Assembly: GCA_023374025.1 (NCBI GenBank)
Contig: SIJG01000027.1
Coordinates: 273,527-337,526 of the forward strand
Length of the DNA stretch: 64,000 bases
Origin: Heterodera schachtii
Taxonomy: Eukaryota; Nematoda; Chromadorea; Rhabditida; Heteroderidae
Reading direction: 5' to 3'
Shown: one piece after another, positions 45,462-57,400 of the stretch
How positions within the stretch are numbered: the first letter of the stretch is position 1
Layout: each line of letters starts with the position of its first letter
Position numbers and translations under genes: made by a program
The notes under the pieces: generated by a model
What the model saw: the letters and a program-made list of their open reading frames with translations, nothing else
Databases searched by the model: none
Told to the model about the DNA's origin: nothing

Positions 45462-46115
45462 GAGAAAAGGAGTCGGTTGATGGGATGTCGATTTGCACTT
45501 TCATTTGATCACATTCGATATTTGGCATCAATTGATGAAATGCCCAAGTTTTCCCCCGATATTGAGCGTTTCTCGACACTAATAGCATAATCTGTGTGTA
45601 TTTATTCTCATTTTTCTCGATGAGTATGCCAATTTTTGTGGTGGAACTCACAGCTTTAAACTTTCCCTGCCCTCTTTCATTTTCAATAAAAATGTCTATT
45701 TCCGAATTTGTAATAATGCCGTACACCGTAACCCGAAATCGAACTTTTGGTCGAACATCGAAAACTTTTTCAAAATCCAATTCAAAAAAAAGTTCAGCAA
45801 AATGTAATAGTGAAAAACCAACGAAAATCAATGCTCGCATGGATACAATTCTGTGACTTGAGACCAAAAATTAAAAAAGCCTGAGTCAAAGTCTCCAAAC
45901 TGTTTTTTCTTCGACTTATATTCGGCGTTGTAAAATCGATTTTGAAAAATTTTCGATGTTCGGCCAAAAGTTCGATTTCGGGTTCTGGTGTACGGGATTA
46001 GTTGAAATGAACGCCAGATTCTTAATCAGCGATGCTGAAAACCCCCGGAAGCTATTTTACACAAATTAAGACAAAAAAAAAAATTAGGTATGTCTGGTAA
46101 AGTGCATTAGTACCG
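45462..46115. repeat. Inverted-repeat DNA downstream of the AIG1-like pair
   Basis: ACACCGTAACCCGAAATCGA continuing ACTTTTGGTCGAACATCGAAAA (45723-45770) is inverted at 45925-45995 with about 90 percent identity. A GATCAGCGACCCCGAA-type arm (AATCAGCGATGCTGAA) follows at about 46025. This is probably a decayed foldback. Frames on both strands over it are not supported. Confidence 0.45.
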
Positions 46116-48259
46116 AAATTGCTTCATAAAATCATTTCGTCAGAGTGCATAAATTATATAAGAAAAAACCCTCTGGGACCGAACCTTCCACTGACTTGAA
46201 ACGCAAGGAAGTGAAAAAAAAAATAAATCGTCTCAGCATCTTAATTACCAGGGCTAGGATTTTTAGGTTCTAAAAACCGAGAATCCATACTACTAATTCA
46301 ATCGCGTACATACGTTTTTGAATTTGATTTCTTTCGAAAACGTGCAAAACTTGAGGATTTGTTTACGATTGTATTTTGCTTTAGTTTAATTTTAATCTAA
46401 ACAAAGGATGGTTTGGAAGAGACTGGCGTTGAAAACGAAGACGGAATTTGACGAATACGACTTGATCTTCTGGGCGCAAGCGACGGTGGAGGCATTAACA
46501 TTGAGTCAATTGTTTGTTGTGTATTGGTCAGTGCGATCGTTTGAGAGCTTATTGGTGTAATGTGTTGTGATCTTTTTGATGTGCCTCCAAATCTCCCGCG
46601 TTCAATCGGTAATTCACGTACAGCTCTGCTCAGATTTGTCACAAACAGGTCTGAATCAAGCAATCATATTTTTATACTTGTTTTTTCACCTACGAATAAT
46701 CAATATCCGGACTCCGGACCAAACATTAACACAATGAGGAACAGGACATTGGTCTCTATTACTATTGTACCTTTAAAAAGGGAATATTTTCGAGTAATTA
46801 ATTTATTTCTACCAGCAGTCACGGTGGCAATAGGAATTGCAACATTGTAAAAAGACTTTCCGTGACGATCCAACTTCTGACAAGACAAACAGCTGTTTAC
46901 ATAGAATGCAAAAGCCAGGGTGTTGAGATGAAGCATTTTCCATTTGTGGTGAAAAGACTGATGTTTAAATTAACTATTTAAATAGGATTGAATGAGCTAC
47001 TTTTTTAAAGTTCATCAGTCTGAATACAATCGGAATTTGGGTTCCCTGAGCTGCAATAACACCCAGTTTCAGTGAGACCAAACCCCAGCAATTTTTTGCA
47101 CGTGCCGCATTTTTTTAAATATTTGCTCTTCCCAATGAAATTCGTGCCCGCAAGAAAGTTGTCCATATCCAGAGTTGGAGTCAACATCTTTTTTGCAAAC
47201 AATGCATTTGTCTCCAGTTGAAAATTGACCAGATTTGCGACGCGGAAGCGGTTTTACAATGTTGGTTTCTTAAAATTAGCTTTTTTCAATAGCTAATAGA
47301 TTCCTTACGATGAAGAGAAATGTCCATGCTACTTAAAGCTCTGCTGCCGAAGAACTTTTGATATTTTCCTCCAAATCATTTGGTTCATAACAAGATTTCG
47401 ATTCCTGGAAGTGCTTGTTCATCAACTTTAAATAATTATTTTAAAATTAAATTAAAATAATTTTACCATTCAATTGCAGAGTTCCATGAAGAGGACATCG
47501 AAATTGATTGTCAACCAATAGCTTGATAAAATGATGATCATGAAATGGACAACCACATTCTGCAACAGTTCTTTTTTGCCATTCCTTGATTGCATTTTTG
47601 CAAGAGACACATGTTTTACGTTGAGAAGTTTCCACCAATCAGCTGATTTGAGTTTGAGTGCTTTAAATTAAAATTGTTATTATGGCTTTTTATACACTTT
47701 CAGTCAACTGTGATGTTGTTTGGTTTGTATCCATTTTTTCAGGTGTGCGTCCATTTTGTGAATCAAATCAGTAAGCCGTCTTTTTAAAGAACGCTTTGGT
47801 GTTTCTGCGAAGTCTTGACCACCGCCGTAATTCCGTCGTTTGTGAATTTGAAGAAGCAGTAGTGTTTGTTCGCGATACCAGCGTTGAAATTGAAACATTT
47901 GACGGGTCTATTAAGGAAAAATTGCTTCATAAAATCATTTCGTCAGAGTGCATAAATTATATCAGAAAAAACCCTCTGGGACCGAACCGTCCACTGACTC
48001 GAAACGCAAGGAAGTGAAATAGGTAAATATCAATCGTCTCAGCATCTTAATTACCAGGGCTAGGATTTTTAGGTTCTAAAAACCGAGAATCGATATTACG
48101 AATTCAATCGCGTATTTTTATTGACACGAAAACTTGCAAAAAAAACGCAAAGAGAAAATTGCCGAAAAAATTGAAAAAATAAATAAAAGGATGAAATAAT
48201 GTTTGAGGATTTGTTTACGATTGTAGTTTGCTTTAGTTTAATTTTTAATCTAAACAAAG
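46116..48259. mobile_element. Direct-repeat-bounded element with RING-like gene
   Basis: Two direct repeats of about 290 and 340 bases (46116-46406 and 47918-48259) share long identical stretches, for example TTGCTTCATAAAATCATTTC and CCAGGGCTAGGATTTTTAGG. They flank about 1.5 kb of minus-strand exon-like DNA. This is LTR-like in layout, but no TG...CA ends, primer-binding site, gag or pol was seen, so it may instead be a segmental duplication or a non-autonomous element. The second repeat has an extra 50-60 bases. Confidence 0.5.
46397..47898 (-). pseudogene. Two-RING-finger gene inside the repeat-bounded element, frameshifted
   Basis: Minus-strand exons in order: 47898-47704 (basic, KRSLKRRLTDLIHKMDAHLK), 47638-47447, about 47290-47005, 46936-46700 and 46663-46397 (ends with RRSSRIRQIPSSF). 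The second exon has TCVSCKN, 14 residues after the second Cys to CGCPFHDHH, then CPLH. The third has CIVCKKDV, 14 residues to CGHEFHWEEQ, then CGTCKK. Both follow RING-type spacing (C-x2-C-x14-C-x-H/C), so the gene carries two related zinc fingers, as in ubiquitin ligases. Between FKK and CGTC a run of seven A puts the frame off by one: either a real disabling mutation or a sequencing error. RRSSRIRQ-type motifs also occur in retroelement polyproteins. Confidence 0.5.
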
Positions 48260-49250
48260 TTTAGTAAATAATTCATTTTTGAGTTACCGGTAATTTAAAA
48301 GTTTATTCTTTTAAAAATATATTTTAAGGAGTATATGAGGATGAAGGATTAAGTGGTGAGAGAGAGAGAGAACGAGTGAGAGATAGAGAACGAGTGAGAG
48401 AGAGAATGAGCGAGAGAGAGGGGGAGAGAAAGAGAGAGAGAGAGCAAGATAGAAAGGAGCTCATAATTGCAAAAACTACTTTTCTAAATTATTTGTTGCC
48501 ACAAATCTTATATTTTCTTATAAAATAGTGACATTATGCCACAAAAATTCAAAATTATGAGTATTTTTGAGAAATCAGGACAAAATTGGGTCACTCCATC
48601 CAAATCAGGACAAATCTGACAAATCAGGACATTTTAATTTTATCAGATTTGGACCCTCCAAATCAGGACAAATCTGATAAATCAGGACAAATGGAAGCCC
48701 TGCCATACGCACAGAATTTAAATTCTATAAAAAACAAAATGATCATTGCTATCTTTTTTTTAAAGAATGACGCAGTCAAACAGTATAATTGGAGCTAATT
48801 CAAATCAAACCCCCGCCCCGCGAAAAGCCACCCCCCGCCCACGGGGCTCGAACCCTAGTATAAATGAACTAAAAATCCTTTTGTGATTTTTTAAAAATTA
48901 TTATTTATTTCTGTGTTAAAAAAGTTAATTGATTCTAAAATAAAATAGGTAAACAAACAAAACGAAAAATAAAAATGTAACAAATAAAATGAAATAAAAA
49001 CGAATGAAATGGCAAGAATTCAGTTAATAAAAAAAATGAAATATTTATTTGTAAGTTTTTTTTTGTTTGATTGATTTGATAATTCAATTGATCTTATTAT
49101 TTTTTAATTTGTTTTTTAAACATGAATTCAAAAGATTACAAAAGAATTTCTGTGAAAAAGGGGGACACTTTAATGCTTTTGTGGATCGATCATTACGGTT
49201 TTATTAATGTTAAATTGTAATTTCAATAATTAAAGTACATTTTGTATGGT
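48260..49250. other. AT-rich intergenic DNA
   Basis: Contains a short GA microsatellite (48355-48455), a hAT-element remnant (48499-48703) and AT-rich sequence with many ATTTAT motifs. No gene supported. Confidence 0.45.
48499..48703. mobile_element. Right-end remnant of the 1556-2273 hAT-like family
   Basis: The sequence from CCACAAATCTTATATTTTC to AAATGGAAGCCCTG matches 2132-2273 at high identity, with an extra AAATCAGGACAAATCTG repeat. No matching CAGGG left end was found upstream, so this is a truncated copy. Confidence 0.65.
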
Positions 49251-49255
49251 CGGGT

Positions 49256-49517
<262 letters not shown>

Positions 49518-49734
49518 CGCTAATCTTTTCGCCCCTTTCTTATCACTCACTTTCCCTCCCTTTTTTTGTTTTTGATATTTTCACTGATATTTTTACTTAT
49601 TCTGTCGATGCCAAAGTTTTTCGTCGAATGCCCAAAAATCAATTAAATTTTTTTATTTCCCAAAAATTTTGAGTGATTCATTTGAATAAACTGTGCAATT
49701 TTGAAGAGTTTGAAGCTCCCCCCCCCACCCTAAA

Positions 49735-52313
49735 ATGCTGCCAACTCCCAAAATGTTAGTCATCGTGGCGTTGGTCAGCTTCTGCTCCAATTGGCAATTT
49801 GGCTATCAGGCAAATTCAAATTTTAAATAAAATAATTAAAAACAATTATTAAATGCTATTTGAAATAGCCTTGCAATTATTGACCAATTAATTAATTTTG
49901 GTCAATAATTGATCCGTTCATTCTTTTGCCTGTCCACAGATCACTTACATTAACACTGCCCATTGGTCCTTTTACGCTTTGGCGGACGAAGTTTATCAAA
50001 ATGAATCGGTGACAATAATTAAACACTTTCAAATTTTAATTGCCTTTTTCCTTTTTTGCCTTTCTCTGCGCATTTGCCACAAAGCGAATGGAATTTGCTG
50101 TGGAGTTTCATTTTGGCCTCATTTTACGGCGGCACTTTGCTCGGCTTTGTTGTTGTTAGTGGGCATTCATTTGTTCAATTTCCATCAATTACATAGTGTT
50201 TTTGTGCCGTCTTTTTGATTTGATCACTTCCCTTTTATGTGCCGCGTTTGATCCGTTTCGCCGGCGGTGTTCGCAATGCTTTGCTTCTCTCTTCGCTGCC
50301 CGCAATTGTCGGCTGTGCCGTTCAGTTGGCGGTGCGTTTGTCCGCGAGTAAATTTTGCCAAAATTCGAATTGGTTTTAATCCGCCCCCAATTTGAGCTTT
50401 GCCCATTCTGTGCCTTCTGCTCTCATTCGGCCGTCTTCTCGTCGGTGCTCAGGCGGGCTGTTCGCTGTGTCTGCTGCCCCTTTTTATCATCGAAACGGCG
50501 CCACTCAATCACCGCCCCTTTCTCTCGTCTCTTCAGGCACGGACGGAAGAACACTTCTGATCATTCTCACTCAGTTGCTGATCGATCAGTTTGAGTTGAT
50601 CACAGCAATCACTCACTGATCACTCCCATTTGATCATTTTCAGTTGATCCTCTGATACTTTCACATTGATCAAAAATCCTCAAACTTTTTCAGGTCGTTT
50701 TCCAATCATTGGCCACTTTGATCGGACTTTCGGTTGGCTCTGATCATTTATTGTCGTTGGGAGACAACAAAATTGAATGGCTTCAGGTCCGTTTTTTCAA
50801 TAAATCATTTTATTTATTCAATTAATTTATCATTTTAATTCATTTGATTCAATTTTGAGATCATAGGCCTTGCTCCCACAATGTTTTTCGCCATTTTTCT
50901 GCTGTGGTTGCCCGACACGCCCTTTCGCCTGTTGGAAAAGTGCCAAAAACTGTTGGACTTTGACGACGGGACGGGCGAAGACGTCGAATTGAGTGTGCCT
51001 TTTGTTACATTTCTTTTATTTCAAAGATTTTGGCAGAATTTGAGCTGTCCTCCCTGTTTTACTACGGCACAAACGCCGACTTCGGCGCCATTCGTTCCGA
51101 AGCATTTGAACGGTGGGCCCTTCCGCCGGAGGGGCGCAAAGGACGGCCAAAATGGGCGGACAATTGGAAGGGTGGCGAATCCCCGCGCTATTTCCTTACC
51201 TCACCCTCCCCCCCCCCCCCCTCCCCTTAGGCCTTTTGGTTGGCATTTTTGCCGCAGTTTCCTTTGCTTTTACTGCCGATGATCTGATCGATTCATATTC
51301 TGCCGACTTTTTCTACGTAATTCCAAAATTAAATCCAAAAAAATTTTTATTTTTATTTTCGAATTTCAGCGCTTTTCCTTCTCGCCCAAGGCAAACGCCG
51401 AGTTTTTAACCGCCGGGCTCGGCCTCTTGCTATTTTTCACCAGCATTTTGGGCGCTTTCCTTGTCATTAGCAAATTGGTTTTGCTCATCTTCCTTAATTA
51501 GTTGCAATTAGGCCGATCGCTTCGGGCGCCGTCGTCTGCTAATTTCCGGCCTTTTGGGCACCGCCGTTTCAAATGCCATCGCTGCGTTTGGCGCGTCGAC
51601 CAATTCGACTTCGACCGTTAAATTAGACAAAGATTGATCATTTTAAGCATTTCATCAGGATTATTTCTGTGTCAGGTCGCCATTGGCTTCGCCCTCACCA
51701 AAACTTTCATTGGCTTCGGCGCCGGTGCCCCCGCGTGGTTTCTCACCTCCGAGTTGGTCTCCCCACTTTTTGTGGCCCAGGGGCAGGCCATTAGCACGGT
51801 AATTGCAGCCTAATTATCATTAATTACCGGAAAACACCGAAACTTTCTCGGATTTTTAAGGGATTTCTTCTGCTTGCGACTGGGCTCAGCACGCTGCTGT
51901 TCCTCCCAATTCAGGCACTTTTTTGAAATTGAGATTTGCTTTATTTACAAGAGTTACTTACCAAGACTAACAATCTTATTTTTCATCTTCACTTAGTTCA
52001 AATGCCCCAATTTGCCCCGTTAATTACCAATTAACCCTAATTAATGCCGTGCTGCTTATTGTTCCAGGATTGGTTGGGCAGTGCCTGTGCCCTTCTCGCC
52101 CTCTCCTCAGTGCCCGCTTTGCTCATCGCTTTTTTTCTGTTTCTGATGCTTCCCGAGACTGCTGACATTCCACTGGATCAAATTCGGCACATTCTTTCGC
52201 TTCACTCTCTTCCCGGATTGGTGGGCACAAATAAAATCGACGGACCATTTAAATTTACTAGCCGAGGTCGGACCGGACCGGGAATCCCGGTTTTTCATGT
52301 AAAGTCCCGCTAG
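49735..52313 (+). CDS. SLC2-type sugar transporter (MFS)
   Basis: About 12 exons. It begins MLPTPKMLVIVALVSFCSNW then QFGYQ, as in GLUT TM1. Later: WSFILASFYGGTLLGFVVV (TM2); RFAGGVRNALLLSS (loop normally LGRRK); FGRLLVGAQAGC (TM4); FIIETAPLNHRPFLSSLQ; VVFQSLATLIGLSVG; FFAIFLLWLPDTPFRLLEK (PESPR-like motif, here PDTPF); GLLVGIFAAVSFAF; ADRFGRRRLLISG (DRxGRR loop between TM8 and TM9); GFGAGAPAWFLTSEL (TM10); and MLPETADIPLDQI (PETKG-like end of TM12). Facilitative hexose transport at a membrane is the family role. Two introns use GC donors (after QFGYQ and after LFLPIQ). Some family motifs are relaxed, so substrate is open. A CATGTAAAGT near the stop could also be a donor to the exons at 52620-52990. 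Confidence 0.82.
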
Positions 52314-52599
52314 AAAATGTCAAATTCCATCTCCGAATTTTCTTCATATCTCTTACACAGATGCAACTTTGATCTCTCTTTTTCGAGTTACACAAAATGA
52401 TTTTATTTTTATTAAGATGTTTTTACTTGGAAAAAATATTGAAATAAAAGTTTTAGAAAATAAAAAAGTTTTTCCATTTTCGGATTAATTTAAAAAAAAT
52501 ATTTGTTATATTCTAAATTAATTGTTTTTGCTTGTTAATTGGGTGTTTATTTGTTCACTTTTGTCCCCCTTTTGGCTGCTCATCCGCACTTCCGCTGTT

Positions 52600-52993
52600 T
52601 GCTGTCGGAGGGCGGCGCCGCAGACGCCGCGGAAGGGGCGGAAGAAGCGGTGCCGTGGGAGCGGAGTTGGGAGTTGCCGCACCGCTCCCAGCGACTGATG
52701 GGCGCGTCCGCTTACGTTTCTTACGGGTCACCAAAATGGGAGGAAGGAAAAATAAATCCGTTAAACACTTTGGCCAATTCAATTTCAGTTCCATTCGCAG
52801 TGGGCTCAATTCGCCGCCGCCCTCAAAGGCCAATCTCCGCCCCCCGCGGCGGATATTTCGCCGTCACAGCGTCGAGCCGTTTAATGTAAAGCGAGCAAAA
52901 CAATTAATTGGGATTTATTAATTGCTTTTTTTTATTTAGCGTTATCGCAACATTTCCTTCGACTCAGTGACCAATTCGACTGCAATTTCCTAG
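52600..52993 (+). CDS. Possible C-terminal tail exons or small gene
   Basis: Three exon-like pieces: about 52617-52728 (Ala/Glu-rich, EEAVPWERSWELPH), about 52790-52885 (SIRSGLNSPPPSKANLRPP then RRIFRRHSVEPF), and 52940-52993 (RYRNISFDSVTNSTAIS and stop). The last two carry basic residues next to Ser (RRHSVEP, RNISFDS), like phosphorylated cytoplasmic tails. They could extend the transporter or form a separate small gene. Splice sites are weak. Confidence 0.35.
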
Positions 52994-54150
52994 CAGAAGC
53001 GAATTTAAATGCACAAATTTAAATTATTTGCTGAATCTGCCGAATGATAAACAAAAAAAGAGTGAGAAGATTAAACTCTTTTTTTCCGATTTTTAAAATT
53101 ATTTTCAATTTTATGTATTTTTTTACTCTAAAAATTTCCCTAAAATTCGCCAATTGATCCTTCTCCCTCCCTCGGGCACTTAAGTTCAATTAAATTCGAG
53201 TTGAGAGCATTCATTTCCTTTTTCTTCCACCACAGCAGAACAACAACAATTTTCACAGTTGTGATGAGAGGGAAATTAAAGCTGCTGAACAATTCGATTG
53301 GCTCATTCTGTCGCTAATACAAAAAAAAAATGGAATTTTCGAAAAAATTATTTTTTTAATAATGGAAAAAAAAAAATAATATTTAATGATTTGGGGATTG
53401 GACATTAATTAGTCATCTGTCTGATGATCAGCGACGATCAACACTCAAATTTGGCATCATTTCAAAGTCATTGACAAAACCAATTAGCCAACCAAAAAAT
53501 GATTAATTGAAAGAAATTTGAAGAGTAAGTTTGGGTTATGATTGGACAAAAAAAGAGTAGCAGAAACAAACGTAACTGATCAGAGCAAAAAAGGGGGGGG
53601 GGAAGGTAATTGTTGAATTGTTGGGGCATTGTTCAAGTCTTTTCGAGTGCGCGGGACATCGCCCGTCGGCGGGTGAACCGCCAATATTATGATGGCTTAT
53701 GATGCCCCGTGGTATAATTACAATTCCGTCCGACAAAACCCTCGGGGGGAGCGCGAACAATTGGTGGGGGGGGGGGGCTGAAGAGTGCGCGAAAGGAAGT
53801 CGAAGTGATCCATGCGACAGACCGACGACGACCCATTCATACCCCCCAAAGGCAACCCAAAGGGAAAAGAGGGGGGAGGGGGGGGAGAAGCAGACGGACA
53901 CGCGGAAGGGCACAACCACGGCAAAATGCCAGGGAGAGGAATCGGACGGAGCGGGACGAATCCGGCAGAACCAACAGATAAACTTTTTGCAATGCCATTC
54001 ATTCCGTTCAAAAATCCCCCCCCCCCCCTCTTTGACATTGTCCCAATTAAATGCCAAAACCGCCCATTTTTTCACAAATTATTCACTCATAAATTGGCAT
54101 TTTTTGCACAGATTTCACCCCCCCCCCCATTTCAAGACAGTTAAATGAAT
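52994..54150. other. Intergenic DNA with homopolymer G and C runs
   Basis: AT-rich to about 53530, then GC-richer with poly-G at 53594, 53765 and 53870 and poly-C at 54017 and 54119. Open frames on both strands there do not look like a protein family, and the runs shift frame. It may contain the promoter of the secreted-protein locus. Confidence 0.4.
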
Positions 54151-54470
54151 TTGTGAACTCCTCGAAAACGTCGTTTGTCACTTCGTCCGCTGCTCTCTTC
54201 CGCCGTTTGTTCCGTCTTCGCAATTATTCGCCCGTTGCGGCCGCTCGACGCCCTCCCCCCACAGTTTTGTCCGACCATCACGCAAATGTGGCACTCGTCA
54301 GATTGAATTCATTGGACGGCAGAATTCAATTGGCACAGTGCCAACGGCAATTGGAAAACAAAAAGCCAAAAAAGAAAGGGGCCCAAAAGTGTGCCGTCGT
54401 CGCATCTGAGGGGAATAGCACAGAACAAAAAAAGTTGCTGCCTTTGTCCATTTTCAATGTGCTGCTGACG

Positions 54471-57400
54471 ATGAAGCAACGGACTGTTGCGGCAGTGATT
54501 TTCGGCACTCTCTTCGCGGCGACCCTTCTCATGGGAATGGCAGGTGGCCAATTAATTGATCAATTAGTCATTTAGTCAGTCCATTTATTAATTAATGACA
54601 CCCCAAAACACGCCATTAGCAGCATTTTTGGATTTTTGCACTTTTTCAATTTTGTGCCGAATTGCTAGTGCCAATTTGTCCATTTGGCTTTTCCACATGC
54701 TTCTGCCTGCCCTATTTTGCCAGATTTGCTGCTCGACGTGCACTGCGACTCCGACGGCGACTGTTCCCAGCCGCGCGTGTGCCGTTTCGTGTGCCGGCGC
54801 AACTGCAAGTCGGTGTGTGTGCTGTTGGCATCCGAAAAGCAATTGTTGCCAGTGCCGAACAGAAGACAAATGGCGGCACCAAAAAGGGCCAGCAAAAAAA
54901 TGGGGTAAAAATTAAAATTGGAAATGAAAAAGTGGAAAAAAAATTCAATTTGAAAGGCATCGGAAAGCCAACGAACGCTCAACGGAAGATTTTGAAGCGC
55001 CGTTTTTGGCCGGCCAAAACCCATTCGTTCTGGCAAAAATGAGAGAAGAGGTAAGTAAATCAGGAATATGCATTAATAAAAATGAAATTTGAATTTCTTA
55101 AAAAGATAACACCGCTTACAATTAGCGAAGACGAATTGGAAGCGGAATTGGGGCAACACGGGGAGGAGCAAAGGGAGGATTATGGGGAAACGCCGAAGGG
55201 GCCATCAGACTTTGTGACAGCGCCAAGCGCAAACAATTTGGAGGAGGTAATTAAGTGACTAATTGAGAGATTAATCGGCAAGCAAAGGATAATTAGTGGT
55301 TGAATGAATCGGTGTTGAACATTGAATAGTTTTCCAATCTTAAAGAGAATTAAAAATATTTAATCCTTTGCCCACCCAATTTTCAGGCGATGAGCGGCAC
55401 AACTGCTAAACAATTAACAACAGCATCATCATCATTAGCATCATCATCCACGCATGTTGAGATGCGTAATTTCCATGGGACGATGACGTCAAAAAAGGCG
55501 GGGAAAATTACGGAAGTGCGGGGACGGTCCCCGTCCCCGCCGCGTCCGATGACACTGACAATGAGCACATCGATGGAACTGTTGCAGAAACAGCAGGGGG
55601 AACAGCAGGAAGAGGAGGAGGAGGAAAAGGGGACAACGGCCAAAATGAAAAAAGTCAGCAGACAAACGACGGACACAACGACGGCAAAAGCGACGGTGCC
55701 AACGACGGCGACGGCACAAACCGAAGGGAGGGAACCGCCAGGGATCAGTCCCCAGCCACCGGGTCAAACCAGCAAAATAATCACTAAAAAGTCAAAATAA
55801 TGGCCAAATAATTTAATTTTGCCCTTTTTAGGCTTTAGTCCAATTGCGACGAGTTCAAGCAGTACAACGACAACACAAACAACGAAAATGGAATGGACAA
55901 GCAAAGGATTAGCAGGGGAAGAAGAAGAAGAAAGAGATGGGGGAGAAGAGGAAGAAAAGAATGAAAGGGAAGAAGAAAAGAGGGAAAAGGAAGGGAAGAA
56001 AAGTGGACGGAAAAAGGGAGACGAAGAGGAAAAGAGAGACGGAGGAGGAAAAGGGAAGACAAAATATTGGTAATTAAATAATTAAGCAAATTGAAAAATA
56101 AATGGGAAAAGGGATTTAATAGGCCACCACTGAAATTGGCAACAGCGAAAAGCCAAAAGAGAATAAGCGAAACGACGGCAACAAAAGAACAAAGAGAGAG
56201 CACCGAAACAACGCAAAGGACGACGAAACGAAGTCATTAATTATTTGATTGGAATCTTTTGGAAATCCATTTAATCATTTCTAATGCCTCCAAAGATTGT
56301 CCAAATCCGCCGGTGTGCCTCAGAAATTGCGGCATTTTCATCGACGAAGACGGATGCCAAAGTTGCCAATGTTTGTGGATTTCGAAGGGTAATAATGATG
56401 TTAATGAATGCCAGTGCAAATATGTAAAATTGAAATGCCATAGTTGCTTTTATTAGCCTGTGACACCGATTTGGACTGTGCCTTTACGGAGGGCCAATTT
56501 TGCGATTTGGGCCGTTGCGAATGCGCGGAGGGATGGGAGCAGGACATTGCCATGTCGGGCATTTGTCGCATCAAAGAAAGTGCCAAACTCAGAGGTACGC
56601 CGCCCAACAGTTTACAAATTGAAATTCAAATTGCCAAAAAAAGGGGTGCCAAATGTGCCCGGCTCGGATCAGATCGTCCAACTGAGTACTGCTGCCTCTG
56701 CTTCTTCTGATCACTTTGCCACCGCCTCCTCCGATCAGCTCGCTTTTTCCCTCTCCACTTATCCTACGACTTTGTTTTTCGATTCCGACATTTTCTCACC
56801 GTCCATTCTCGGCACATTTAATAGCCAATTGAAAGTAGCGTCAAACTGATTAATAATACCCCAATTAAATGGGCAATTATTAAAATAACGTATTTCTCAT
56901 TCCCATTTCCGTTGCCTTTTCACCATCGATTGTTTGTGCCGAATTTGGGGCCAAAACGGAGAGAAAAGCGGCAAATGATTGCTGCTGAAAAGGCTGAAGG
57001 TAAGTGATCAGAGTGCTTTCGAAAGAATTTTTTTTAAATTAAATTATGTCGACAAAATGTATCGGAAAAAGTTGGCATTTTTTATATTTTCTGTCATTTT
57101 TTCTTTGTTAAAGTGCCAAATTTTTCAACGGCATTGCCAATGCCAATCGTTCCGGTCAATCAGCCGCCGAAACAAACGCTGCTTTTCCCCCATTTCTTCG
57201 ACGATATTACGGCACAAGAAAAGTGAGAAGGCAAATATTTTAATATTTAACTCTCCAAATTTAAGAAATGTATCCATTGAAACACCCGTCGATTACGACG
57301 ACAGCGACGAAGACGAAGAGAACAATTTAAAAAGAAGTGACAAAATGGCAACAGCAAAACAAATGCCAACGATGGAAATGACAACAATGGCACAAAGGCA

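Noticed and set aside
47796..48017. Plus-strand frame across the second direct repeat
   Set aside because: The minus strand in this interval continues the RING-gene exon series. The plus frame is shared only through the repeat and has no domain; it remains a weaker alternative.
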